DNA from: Planomonospora sp. ID67723
GTDB taxonomy: Bacteria; Actinomycetota; Actinomycetes; Streptosporangiales; Streptosporangiaceae
Direction of reading: 5' to 3'
Length of the DNA: 64,000 nucleotides
Assembly: GCF_015711605.1 (NCBI RefSeq)
Contig: NZ_JABTEZ010000003.1
Coordinates: 372,001 to 436,000, forward strand
Below, piece after piece: positions 43,561 through 50,937 of the stretch; position 1 is the first letter of the stretch; each line of letters begins with the position of its first letter. The notes under the pieces were generated by a model. It was not told the DNA's origin. It did no database searches and saw only the letters and a list, made by a program, of their open reading frames with translations. The position numbers were made by a program, and so were the translations under genes.

Positions 43561-44412
43561 GTGTCTACGCTTGCCGACGTCGTCAGAGAGCTCGAATCCC
43601 GATATGACCCCCGGTGGGCGGAGTCGTGGGACGCGGTCGGGCTCGTCTGCGGCGACCCGTCCCAGCCCGTCACGAAGATCCTGTTCGCGGTCGATCCGGT
43701 GGCCGCCGTCGCCGACGAGGCGATCTCCTGGGGCGCCGACCTGATCGTCACGCACCACCCGCTCTACCTGCGCGGCACCACGAGTGTGGCCGCCACCACC
43801 TTCAAGGGCCGCCTGGTCCACACCCTGATCAAGAACGACATCGCCCTCTACACCGCCCACACCAACGCCGACGTCGCCGATCCCGGCGTCTCCGACGCCC
43901 TGGCCCGCGCGGTCGGCCTGACCGGGCCGCTGGTCCCGCTGAGCCCTTCCGCCGACGACCCCCGTCGCGGGCTCGGCCGTGTCGGCTCCCTGCCGTCCCC
44001 GACGCCTCTGCGCGACTTCGTCCGGCGGGCCGCCGCCGGCCTGCCCGGTACGGCGGGCGGGCTGCGCGTCGCCGGGGACCTCGACCGCGAGGTCCTGCGG
44101 ATCGCGGTGAGCGGGGGAGCCGGAGACTCCCTGCTCGGTACGGCCCGCGCCGCCGGGGTGGACGTGTTCCTCACCGCGGACCTGCGCCACCACCCGGCGA
44201 GCGAGTTCGTCGAGGCCGCGGCAGGGGGCGACGGGGACGGCCCCGCCCTGATCGACGCCGCCCACTGGGCCACCGAGTGGCCCTGGCTGGCCGAGGCGGC
44301 ACGGCTGCTGGCGTCCGGGCTGGCGTCCGGGGGGATTAATGTTGAGACGCGCGTCTCCGAGACGGTCACGGACGCCTGGATAACAACAGCAAAGTGCGAG
44401 GAACTCACGTGA
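43561..44412 (+). CDS. Nif3-like dinuclear metal-centre protein
   Basis: A 283-residue member of the NIF3/YbgI family, which assembles into hexameric rings with a two-metal centre. Metal-site motifs are DLIVTHHPLY, YTAHTNAD and, near the end, DAAHWATEW. Biochemical role is unsettled; GTP cyclohydrolase I type 2-like activity has been suggested for relatives. It heads a three-gene operon: its TGA overlaps the next GTG by four bases. Confidence 0.9.
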   Translation: MSTLADVVRELESRYDPRWAESWDAVGLVCGDPSQPVTKILFAVDPVAAVADEAISWGADLIVTHHPLYLRGTTSVAATTFKGRLVHTLIKNDIALYTAHTNADVADPGVSDALARAVGLTGPLVPLSPSADDPRRGLGRVGSLPSPTPLRDFVRRAAAGLPGTAGGLRVAGDLDREVLRIAVSGGAGDSLLGTARAAGVDVFLTADLRHHPASEFVEAAAGGDGDGPALIDAAHWATEWPWLAEAARLLASGLASGGINVETRVSETVTDAWITTAKCEELT

Positions 44413-45149
44413 AAGCAGCCCCGGCAGCCCAGAAGCGCCTGCTCGACCTGGCCGAACTCGACTCCGTGATCGACCGGCTGGCTCACCGCCGCCGCACCCT
44501 GCCGGAGCTGGCCGAGATCGACGAGCTCGCCGCCCGCGTGGCCCGGCTGGCGACCCAGGTGATCGCAGCCGAGACCGAGGCCGGAGACCTCGCCCGGGAG
44601 CAGGTCAAGGCCGAGAGCGACGTCGACTCGGTCCGCATCCGCGCCGAGCGCGACCAGAAGCGCCTCGACTCCGGCCAGGTCTCCTCGCCGAAGGACCTGG
44701 CCAGCCTCCAGTCGGAGATCGTCTCGCTGACCCGCCGCCAGAGCGACCTGGAGGAGGTCGTGCTGGAGATCATGGAGCGCAGGGAGGCCGCCGACGGGCA
44801 GGTGGCGAAGCTGGCCGCCGAGCGCGACGAGCTCGCCGCCGCCCGCGGCGCCGCCGAGGACCGCAGAGACGCGGCCTTCGTCGAGATCGACAAGGAGAAC
44901 GCCGAGGCCAAGGGCAGGCGCGCGGGCATCGTCGGCGACATCCCGGCCGACCTGCTCGCCCTCTACGAGAAGCTCCGCGAGCAGTCCGGCGTGGGCGCCG
45001 CGATGCTCCAGGGCGGCCGCTGCCTCGGCTGCCGCACGAGTCTGTCCATCGCCGACCTCAACCGCATCAAGGCCGCCCCGCACGACGAGGTGGTCCGCTG
45101 CGAGGAATGCCGCCGCATCCTGGTCCGCACGCCGGAATCGGGCCTGTGA
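44409..45149 (+). CDS. Coiled-coil protein with C4 zinc ribbon
   Basis: A 246-residue protein. About residues 10-185 form a long antiparallel coiled coil (Glu/Arg/Ala-rich heptads). A C-terminal zinc ribbon follows with CLGC and CEEC ligand pairs about 20 residues apart. Such proteins are found next to nif3 in actinobacteria and are thought to bind nucleic acid or act as adaptors. The GTG start has GAGGAA upstream and overlaps the Nif3 stop; its own stop overlaps the next GTG (both four bases), so all three genes are coupled. Confidence 0.88.
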   Translation: MKAAPAAQKRLLDLAELDSVIDRLAHRRRTLPELAEIDELAARVARLATQVIAAETEAGDLAREQVKAESDVDSVRIRAERDQKRLDSGQVSSPKDLASLQSEIVSLTRRQSDLEEVVLEIMERREAADGQVAKLAAERDELAAARGAAEDRRDAAFVEIDKENAEAKGRRAGIVGDIPADLLALYEKLREQSGVGAAMLQGGRCLGCRTSLSIADLNRIKAAPHDEVVRCEECRRILVRTPESGL

Positions 45150-46441
45150 CCTCGTACGTCGTCGAGGCCGACGGCGGGTCGCGGGGCAATCCGGGGCCCG
45201 CCGGCTACGGCGCGGTGGTCAAGGACGCCGCCGACGGCCAGATCCTCGTCGAGGACGCCGCGGCGATCGGCACCGCGACCAACAACGTCGCCGAGTACCG
45301 CGGCCTGATCGCCGGCCTGCGGGTCCTGCTCGACCTGGCCGGTGACGGCGCCGTCGCCGAGGTCCGGATGGACTCCAAGCTGGTGATCGAGCAGATGGCG
45401 GGCCGCTGGAAGATCAAGAACGAGGGCCTGCGCCCGCTCGCGATGGAGGCCGGGACGCTGGCCCGCCGTCTGAGGGTCACCTGGCGCTGGATCCCCCGCG
45501 AGAAGAACAAGGACGCCGACCGGCTGGCCAACGAGGCGATGGACGCCGCCGCCAAGGGCGTCCCCTGGCACTCGACCGTCTCCACCGTCTCCGGCGGCCC
45601 GGCCGCCTCCAGTGCCCTGAGCGCGGGCGCCGGGCGTCCCGGCGCGCAGGCCGTCGCGCAGGCCGTGGTCACCGCAACGGCCACCGCAACGGCCACCGCA
45701 ACCCGGACGGGGCGGGAGGGCGCAGCGCAGGAGTCCCTCTTCGACTCGACTGATATTTCCGAAATATCGTCAGATGCGCCTGTGGTCACGGGCAAGGGCG
45801 CCACCGGCTGGCGGCCGCCCACGACCACCGCCACCACCCTGATCCTGCTCCGCCACGGCGAGACCCCGCTCTCCGTCGAGCGCAGGTTCTCCGGACTCGG
45901 CGACCCCGAGCTCACCCCCAACGGCGTCGCCCAGGCCGAGGCCGCCGCGGCCAGGCTCTCGCGGGAGCCGTACGGCGTGCAGGTGATCGTCAGCTCCCCG
46001 CTCAGGCGGGCCCGCGCCACCGCCGGGGCCGTCGCCGCGAGGACCGGCCTGGAGGTGATCGTCGAGGAGGGCCTGCGAGAGGCCGACTTCGGCGACTGGG
46101 AGGGCCACACCTTCACCGAGATCCAGCGCCGCTGGCCGGACGAGCTGGCGGCCTGGCTCGCCGACCCGTCCGTCGCGCCCCCGGGCGGGGAGAGCTTCGA
46201 GTCGGTGGCCCGGCGGGTGCAGGAGGCGGGGGACCGGCTCGTCGAGCGCTACGAGGGACGGACGGTCCTCGCCGTCACCCACGTCACGCCGATCAAGACG
46301 CTGCTCCGGCTTGCGCTGCTGGCCCCGCCCGCGGCGCTGTACCGCATGCACCTCGACCTGGCCTGCGTCTCGCTGATCGAGTACTACGCCGACGGCCCCG
46401 CCGTGGTGAAGGCGTTCAACGACATCTCGCACCTGCGCTGA
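45146..46441 (+). CDS. Bifunctional RNase H type I / histidine phosphatase
   Basis: A 431-residue fusion. Residues 1-140 are an RNase HI-like domain: YVVEADGGSRGNPGPAGYG, NNVAEYRGL, VRMDSKLVIEQM and DADRLANEA supply the acidic metal ligands. An Ala/Thr linker (VTATATATATATRTG) leads to a phosphoglycerate-mutase-like acid phosphatase from about 235: LLRHGETPLS, SSPLRRARATA, EEGLREADFGDWEG, VTHVTPIK. Mycobacterial relatives cleave RNA in hybrids and dephosphorylate alpha-ribazole-type phosphates. It ends the Nif3 operon and lies just before rnpB. Confidence 0.92.
   Translation: MTSYVVEADGGSRGNPGPAGYGAVVKDAADGQILVEDAAAIGTATNNVAEYRGLIAGLRVLLDLAGDGAVAEVRMDSKLVIEQMAGRWKIKNEGLRPLAMEAGTLARRLRVTWRWIPREKNKDADRLANEAMDAAAKGVPWHSTVSTVSGGPAASSALSAGAGRPGAQAVAQAVVTATATATATATRTGREGAAQESLFDSTDISEISSDAPVVTGKGATGWRPPTTTATTLILLRHGETPLSVERRFSGLGDPELTPNGVAQAEAAAARLSREPYGVQVIVSSPLRRARATAGAVAARTGLEVIVEEGLREADFGDWEGHTFTEIQRRWPDELAAWLADPSVAPPGGESFESVARRVQEAGDRLVERYEGRTVLAVTHVTPIKTLLRLALLAPPAALYRMHLDLACVSLIEYYADGPAVVKAFNDISHLR
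45671..45706 (+). repeat. In-frame 12-base tandem repeat (Ala-Thr linker)
   Basis: ACCGCAACGGCC is repeated about three times and encodes the alternating Ala-Thr hinge between the RNase H and phosphatase domains. Confidence 0.85.
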
Positions 46442-46480
46442 TCCGGCGACGTCCCGGGGGTGCCGGGCGGAGGACCCTCC

Positions 46481-46510
46481 CCGGCCGGGCGGGATCCTCC
46501 GCCCGGCCGG
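46481..46510 (+). terminator. Terminator of the Nif3/RNase H operon
   Basis: Perfect 12-base arms CCGGCCGGGCGG / CCGCCCGGCCGG with a six-base loop, 40 bases past the stop and 33 bases before rnpB. Confidence 0.7.
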
Positions 46511-46543
46511 AACCCGCCCGGGAGCCGTTAAGCTTGGAAACAC

Positions 46544-46946
46544 GGCGGACGAGTCGGCCGGGCGGCCGCGTCGGGTCTTTTCGAAGGCCCGCCGAGGAAG
46601 GTCCGGGCTCCACAGGGCAGGGTGGTCGGTAACGCCGACCCGGGGTGACCCGCGGGACAGTGCCACAGAGAGCAGACCGCCCCTCCTCGCGGAGGGGTAA
46701 GGGTGAAAGGGTGGTGTAAGAGACCACCAGCGCCCACGGTGACGTGGGCGGCTAGGTAAACCCCACCCGGAGCAAGGTCAAGAAGGGACGCCCTCCGGGG
46801 CGTCCCGCGCGCGGCGTTCGAGGGCGGCCCGCCCGAGTCGCGCGGGTAGACCGCTTGAGGCCGCCGGCAACGGCGGTCCTAGATGGATGGTCGCCCCTTC
46901 GCGCAAGCGAAGGACAGAACCCGGCCTATAGGCCGACTCGTCCGCC
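46544..46946 (+). ncRNA. rnpB: RNase P RNA, bacterial class A
   Basis: About 403 bases with all hallmark segments of class A RNase P RNA. The ends pair as P1 (GGCGGACGAGTCGGCC at 46544-46559 with GGCCGACTCGTCCGCC at 46931-46946). Inside lie GAGGAAGGTCCGGGCTCCAC, GACAGTGCCACAGAGAGCAG, AGGGTGAAAGGGTGG, GTAAACCCCACCCGGAGCAA, TAGATGGATGG and the 3' ACAGAACCCGG. It makes the catalytic RNA that trims tRNA 5' leaders. Its last 32 bases recur at 49805-49836 and appear to be an attachment site, so the present 3' end may have been supplied by an integrated element. Confidence 0.97.
46915..46946 (+). repeat. attL: rnpB 3'-end copy 1 of direct repeat
   Basis: The 32 bases from CAGAACCCGG through the rnpB P1 strand. 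The same segment recurs at 49805-49836 with two differences (TATA here, CACA there). This is the copy inside functional rnpB. Confidence 0.75.
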
Positions 46947-47002
46947 TTCTCCGCCCCTGACCTGCGGCGGAGGCTGTGCCCGGCATGATCGAAGCGCTCA
47001 GA

Positions 47003-47020
47003 GGGCACAATGGGGGCACA
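47003..47020 (+). repeat. Integrase arm-type repeat, copy 1
   Basis: GGGCACA twice, starts 11 bases apart (one helical turn), between attL and the stop codon of the integrase fragment. Confidence 0.6.
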
Positions 47021-47021
47021 T

Positions 47022-47513
47022 TCAGGTGAGCCCGGATGCGGCGGCGAAGGCGTCGTCCAGTGCCGTCCGCGCCCGCCCGGAGGCCTCCGGGACCAGATGC
47101 CCGTACAGGTCCACGGTCGTGGTGATGGACTCGTGCCCGAGCCACCGGGACACCTCGGAGATCGGCACACCCTCGGCGAGCGCCGTACTGGCGAAGGTGT
47201 GCCGCAGATCGTGGAACGTCATGTCCACCGGCACCCCGGCCGCGAGGATCGCGGGCTTGAGGATGTCGGCGTTGAAGTAGTCGCGGCGGATCAGGTTGCC
47301 GCGCGTCGTGCGGAGCAGCACGTCCTCGGGCTTGTGCCGGTCGACGTGCCCGGTCAGCGCGTCGGCGAGGACGGCCGGCATCGGGACGTCGCGGACGGAG
47401 GCCTTCGTCTTCGGCGGGGCCAGCACCGGACGGCGATCGATCACCACGACCTGCCGGTCCACCGTCAGCATGCCCTCGGCGAAGTCGATCCGGTCGACGG
47501 CCAGGCCGAAGGC
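47022..47513 (-). pseudogene. 5'-truncated tyrosine recombinase (integrase)
   Basis: The C-terminal 163 residues of an actinophage/ICE-type integrase. Present are RQVVVIDRRPVLAPPKTKAS, the FHDLRHTFAS box (HxxR), LGHESITTTVDLYGHL (second His and the nucleophile Tyr) and a normal C-terminus. The first catalytic Arg box and everything before it are missing: homology stops at 'AFGLAVDRIDF' near 47513, where the sequence switches to an XRE regulator on the opposite strand. The fragment therefore cannot recombine. It reads toward rnpB, as expected for an element integrated there. Confidence 0.85.
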
Positions 47514-47792
47514 ATTGACGACGGCATGGCCGCCAAGATCCGTAACGTGATGGTGCTGTACCGGCCGCTCCGGCAGGTCGAGGGCGTCGAGATCCGGCTT
47601 CACCGCACGGTGTTCTACAACTCGATCTACCGCAGGGACGATCAGCTTCTCGTCAACACCCACGTGTACGGCCAGCCCGCCGCCAACGCGCCGGTCTTCC
47701 ATCTGCGCAAGGTGGCCGGCGGGGACATGGTCTCCACCTACACCGGCAGTTTCGAAGCCGTCTGGGCCGACGCCGTCCCCATAGACTCCTGA
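47514..47792 (+). pseudogene. 5'-truncated XRE-family regulator (C-terminal domain only)
   Basis: The C-terminal 92 residues of an actinobacterial XRE/HTH regulator of the DUF5919 type (KIRNVMVLYRPLRQVEGVEIRLHRTVFYNSIY..., WADAVPID). The HTH and the first two-thirds are lost at the junction with the integrase fragment (about 47513/47514). The remaining codons are still G/C-ending and free of stops, so the truncation is fairly recent or translation from ATG 47526 persists. Its stop is two bases before the NUDIX start, showing the original regulator-NUDIX pairing. Confidence 0.7.
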
Positions 47793-47794
47793 TC

Positions 47795-48271
47795 ATGGCC
47801 CGCCGCATCGACTTCTACGACGATCCCGCCGCGCCCGCGCCCAACAGCCTGGTCCCGTCGGTCAACGTCGTGGTCACCAACGACGCGGGCGAGATCCTGA
47901 TGATCCGCCGCAGCGACAATGACAACTGGGCGGTGCCCGGCGGTGCGATCGACCTGGGCGAGTCCCTGCCCGAGGCGGCGATCCGGGAGACGCTGGAGGA
48001 GACCGGCGTCCGGTGCGAGATCACCGGGATCGTCGGCACCTACACCGATCCCAAGCACGTCATCCTCTACACCTCCAACGGCGAGGCCCGGCAGGAGTTC
48101 TCCATCGTGCTCACGGGCCGCGCCGTCGAGGGCGAGCCGACGCCGAGCGATGAGTCCCGCGAAGTGCGCTGGGTGTCCCGCGGGGAGGTCGAGACGCTGA
48201 CGATGGACCGGTCAATGAGTTTGAGGGTCGGCTATTTCCTGGCCGGCCGGGCGGTGCCGCACATCGGGTGA
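47795..48271 (+). CDS. NUDIX hydrolase
   Basis: A 158-residue pyrophosphohydrolase with a complete Nudix box: GAIDLGESLPEAAIRETLEETGV (Gly, the REtLEE metal ligands and final Gly-Val all present). It would cleave a nucleoside diphosphate derivative. The ATG at 47795 directly follows the stop of the truncated regulator, with which it was presumably co-transcribed; its current promoter is uncertain. A decayed copy of its last 15 or so codons lies at 49868-49919. Confidence 0.9.
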   Translation: MARRIDFYDDPAAPAPNSLVPSVNVVVTNDAGEILMIRRSDNDNWAVPGGAIDLGESLPEAAIRETLEETGVRCEITGIVGTYTDPKHVILYTSNGEARQEFSIVLTGRAVEGEPTPSDESREVRWVSRGEVETLTMDRSMSLRVGYFLAGRAVPHIG

Positions 48272-48329
48272 GATCAACGCTGGTCGAGGATGTGCCGCCT
48301 CTTCGGAAGCCAGTGAACAAGGTTGCCGC

Positions 48330-48479
48330 TCATGCAGCTTCCGCGAACTCGCACATCAGCCCTACGCGCCTCTTCTGTCTCGTGGGATCCACGCCCGCCA
48401 TGGTGGAGTTGTCCCAGAGACCTCCAGGGGCGAGGAACCGAGCCGCGTGTTCGGTCGCGTGCAGCTCGTCCAGGTACAT
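48330..48479 (-). CDS. Possible small gene or gene remnant, unrecognised
   Basis: Minus-strand frame of 49 residues (MYLDELHATEHAARFLAPGGLW...GLMCEFAEAA) with about 70% G/C in third positions. That is lower than neighbouring core genes but above chance for this frame. No ribosome site. It could be the tail of a lost gene (the open frame extends to 48596). No homology recognised. It lies in the 262-base gap between the NUDIX gene and the next ORF, which otherwise shows nothing. Confidence 0.25.
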   Translation of the reverse strand: MYLDELHATEHAARFLAPGGLWDNSTMAGVDPTRQKRRVGLMCEFAEAA

Positions 48480-48533
48480 CTGATCTTTCAGGTCACTGGA
48501 GCTGTTTTGAGCCGGGGCGGGGATGATGGGCTG

Positions 48534-48947
48534 GTGGATCTTTCCAGTCTGGAGCGTCAGCGTCTGGTGGCGGTCACCGCGGCTCTGTTCACCCATGGAA
48601 TCGATGCCCCCGAGCTACTGCACGTGTGGCTCCATCTGGAGTCGGTGACCGTCGTGGTTCGTGTCACCGCTGACTGGACACTCCACATCACGCCTGACGA
48701 GCCGGGGGAGAGCTACACGATGCCTGAGCTCGGCAGTCGTGTTGATGTCGTTCCTACTCCTGCCGATGCCCCCTTTGTGCGACATGTCGGAGAGCGGCTT
48801 GTGCGCGTGGTCGAGGGGTTCGACATCGACCAGCCCGCTCAACGTGTGCAGGCGCGGTTCGTCTTTGAGACGGGAAGTGTGGTCGCGTGGAGCTTCGAGG
48901 GTGGCCTCCACCTGGTCGGCGGTGAGTCGTCGGGGCTGTTGGAGTAG
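48534..48947 (+). CDS. Orphan protein with atypical codon use
   Basis: A 137-residue protein, acidic, predicted alpha/beta (LVAVTAALFTHG, LLHVWLHLESVTVVVRVTADWTLHI, FVFETGSVVAWSFEGG). I recognise no family. Many codons end in T or A (GAT, CTT, AGT, CGT, GCT), unlike the core genes around it, which suggests recent transfer. GTG 48534 is chosen for GGGATGATGGG upstream; the open frame reaches back to 48447. It is cargo of the rnpB-associated element. Confidence 0.6.
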   Translation: MDLSSLERQRLVAVTAALFTHGIDAPELLHVWLHLESVTVVVRVTADWTLHITPDEPGESYTMPELGSRVDVVPTPADAPFVRHVGERLVRVVEGFDIDQPAQRVQARFVFETGSVVAWSFEGGLHLVGGESSGLLE

Positions 48948-48991
48948 CCGCTCACAGTTGAGATCGTGTGTCATTGCTGGAAAACCCCGCA

Positions 48992-49009
48992 GGGCACATC
49001 CAGGGCACA
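48992..49009 (+). repeat. Integrase arm-type repeat, copy 2
   Basis: GGGCACA twice with starts 11 bases apart, framed by near-identical AAACCCCG on both sides (48970s and 49020s). It lies in a 311-base gene-free stretch (48948-49258) that holds only this repeat and the hairpin at 49063-49098. Confidence 0.6.
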
Positions 49010-49062
49010 TGATCGGGAGAAACCCCGAGGATCAGTGGAAGATGCCGAGAGGTGAAATGCGC

Positions 49063-49098
49063 CCTGACCAGGCCTGCCGTACGTAGGACCTGGTCAGG
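49063..49098. terminator. Hairpin inside the element
   Basis: CCTGACCAGG (49063-49072) and CCTGGTCAGG (49089-49098) form a perfect ten-base stem with a 16-base loop. It may be a terminator or a recombination-related dyad. Confidence 0.45.
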
Positions 49099-49258
49099 AC
49101 AATGCCGTTCGCGCTACATCGGCAAGCGTGGGAAGCCAGGTCGGGAGCGTGCTCGGCAGGCTGAGGGCGGAACGCGGCTCGACGGAAAACAGCTCGATCC
49201 CGCCCGCGACAGACGGGTACCTTCCTGATCGGAGCAGGCCGATCCCGCAGGAGGGGTG

Positions 49259-49636
49259 TTGAGGCGTAGGAGTCCACAAGAGAAGAAGCGCCTGAACTAT
49301 GCCAAGGACCGCCGCAACGCCTACGGGGAGAACGACAAGAGCTCCCGCAAGAACATCCGGCGCAACAAACGCGCTCCTCACCGGGCGAACCGGCACCGCG
49401 TGAACCAGGTCCTCGAAGCGGCCGTCGGCGCCGTCGACGAGGGCGCCGAAGAGGAGGTCGAGCGGCGGCTGCTGACGAAGCGGCCGAAGTCCTGGGAGAA
49501 GTCCCCGGACGCGCCTCTGGGGGAGATCGTTCAGTACACCCTGCGGCGACGGATGACGTTGGGGACCGGTGATCCGGGGCGGGACGCCGCCCGTCTGGAA
49601 CGCGTCCGTCGGCGGACTCGGCAGCCGGCCGACTGA
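49259..49636 (+). CDS. Small very basic conserved protein
   Basis: A 125-residue protein rich in Lys/Arg: RRRSPQEKKRLNYAKDRRNAYGENDKSSRKNIRRNKR, then an acidic helix (DEGAEEEVERRL) and a basic C-terminus. Similar short proteins occur scattered in actinomycete genomes, but I know no function; charge suggests nucleic-acid binding. AGGAGG at 49249-49254 leaves four bases to TTG 49259 and only one to GTG 49256, so TTG is preferred. It sits inside the rnpB-flanking element. Confidence 0.65.
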   Translation: MRRRSPQEKKRLNYAKDRRNAYGENDKSSRKNIRRNKRAPHRANRHRVNQVLEAAVGAVDEGAEEEVERRLLTKRPKSWEKSPDAPLGEIVQYTLRRRMTLGTGDPGRDAARLERVRRRTRQPAD

Positions 49637-49685
49637 GCGTGCCCCACTCAGGCACCGCTGCTCGCCTCTCAAGAGACCCTGCGGA

Positions 49686-49703
49686 GGGCACATCGGGGGC
49701 ACA
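49686..49703 (+). repeat. Integrase arm-type repeat, copy 3
   Basis: GGGCACA twice with starts 11 bases apart, about 100 bases before attR, mirroring the position of copy 1 next to attL. The gene-free stretch 49637-50018 holds this repeat, attR and a NUDIX remnant. Confidence 0.6.
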
Positions 49704-49804
49704 CCGCATCCGCAGGCGGTGGCAGACAACGTCAAGCGACGAAAGCGTTCCTGTAGCTCTACAGCTTGATCACCAGCCCCGTACAGGTCACGGGAAGGCT
49801 GAAT

Positions 49805-49836
49805 CAGAACCCGGCCCACAGGCCGACTCGTCCGCC
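49805..49836 (+). repeat. attR: rnpB 3'-end copy 2 of direct repeat
   Basis: 30 of 32 bases match the rnpB 3' end at 46915-46946, and the next 30 or so bases are also partly similar. No other part of rnpB is present, so this is a displaced 3' end, not a second gene. Confidence 0.75.
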
Positions 49837-49867
49837 CCACCCGCCCCGAACCGCGGCGGAGCTGCGC

Positions 49868-49919
49868 GCCTGCGGATCGGCCACTCCCTTGCCGGCCGGG
49901 CGGTGCCGCACGCCGGACA
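49868..49919 (+). pseudogene. Remnant of a NUDIX gene 3' end
   Basis: Reads LRIGHSLAGRAVPHAG, nearly the C-terminus of the NUDIX protein at 47795 (LRVGYFLAGRAVPHIG), and shares an uninterrupted 21-base match (49891-49911 with 48242-48262). No Nudix box precedes it. It lies just outside attR. Confidence 0.6.
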
Positions 49920-50018
49920 GCTCATCCCGGCGCGGATGAGCGCCATCACCGGCCACGCACATGCTCCGGCGACGAGGCATCATGATCAGAGAAGGCGCCG
50001 GCCGACGCGGGAGAACCG

Positions 50019-50855
50019 ATGCGGGACAGATCGCTCAAGGCGCTGAGCAAGTGTGTGGACCGCGTCGTCGACACTGAAGACCCCTCCCACGTTCTCGACC
50101 CGGTGATGCTCGAACACGCCCGCCGCCTAGTCGCCTCCTACGACGACGAGCGGCCCGACACCGAGATCCTGTCAGCTGTGGGCCTGTTCCACTGGCTCCG
50201 GTTCACCGCGCGCGGCGGGGAGGATCCCGAGGAAGCAGCGATCGCGTTCTGGGCGTTCGCCCGCTGCATGATCTACGACGACGAACCTCCACCTCGAAAG
50301 CTGATCCCTCATGTCCTGCCGGAGGCCGTGAACCTGGCCACCGGCCTGTTGCAGCGGGCAGCCGAATCTGATGATCTGCACCTGACCGAGCAAGCCGTGG
50401 ACGCATGGCAGCGCATCGAAACCGCCACCCCCGCCGACCACCCCGATCAGGCCGTGATGTGGGCCAACCTCAGGGTCGCGTTGCTGCTGCGGTTCGGGCA
50501 GACCGAGGATCCCGCGGACCTGGAGGAGGCGATCCCGGTATGGGAGCAGGCGCTGGAGGCCCTTCCCGCCGATCACCCCGACAGAGCGGATCTGCTGTCG
50601 CAGCTCGGTTGCGCGTTGCTGACACGGTTCGAGCGGGCTGAGACGCCCCAGGATCTGGAGAAAGCCATCGCCGCGTGGAGGCAGGCGGTTCAGATCACCC
50701 CCGCCGGCCGCCCCGATCGAGCGGTGCACCTGTTCAACCTCAGTACCGGGCTGCGGATACGGGCCGATCTGACCGGAACGCCTGCAGATCGGGAGGAGGC
50801 GGCCACCGTCGAGGAACAGGCGGCACGGGCCAGGAGAGAGAACGATCTCCAGTGA
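50019..50855 (+). CDS. TPR-like repeat protein (CHAT-protein-like repeats, no CHAT domain)
   Basis: A 278-residue helical protein. From about residue 105 it has repeats of about 43 residues (LRVALLLRFGQTEDPADLEEAIPVWEQALEALPADHPDRADLLSQLG; then CALLTRFERAETPQDLEKAIAAWRQAV). These are diagnostic of the TPR arrays of actinobacterial CHAT-peptidase proteins, which usually have ten or more repeats and a C-terminal protease. Here the protein ends after three repeats and a charged tail. The N-terminal 100 residues match the usual start of such proteins. ATG 50019 has GGGAG five bases upstream. It may be a free-standing adaptor or a shortened relic. Confidence 0.75.
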   Translation: MRDRSLKALSKCVDRVVDTEDPSHVLDPVMLEHARRLVASYDDERPDTEILSAVGLFHWLRFTARGGEDPEEAAIAFWAFARCMIYDDEPPPRKLIPHVLPEAVNLATGLLQRAAESDDLHLTEQAVDAWQRIETATPADHPDQAVMWANLRVALLLRFGQTEDPADLEEAIPVWEQALEALPADHPDRADLLSQLGCALLTRFERAETPQDLEKAIAAWRQAVQITPAGRPDRAVHLFNLSTGLRIRADLTGTPADREEAATVEEQAARARRENDLQ

Positions 50856-50937
50856 TGCCCGTGACACGGGGATTCAGCGCAGACCCTCGCGTCGCCGGCT
50901 TCATGCGGTCGGACGGCCGTCTGCCTCGGGGAGTCGG

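Noticed and set aside
47526-47792. An intact small gene starting at ATG 47526
   Set aside because: The product is just the C-terminal part of an XRE regulator and has no ribosome site; truncation is the better explanation, though residual translation is possible.
49805-49836. A second rnpB gene
   Set aside because: Only the terminal 32 bases match; none of the catalytic-core segments are nearby.
46442-50018. A tRNA gene as the attachment site of the element
   Set aside because: I found no cloverleaf or CCA-end pattern here; the duplicated sequence belongs to rnpB.
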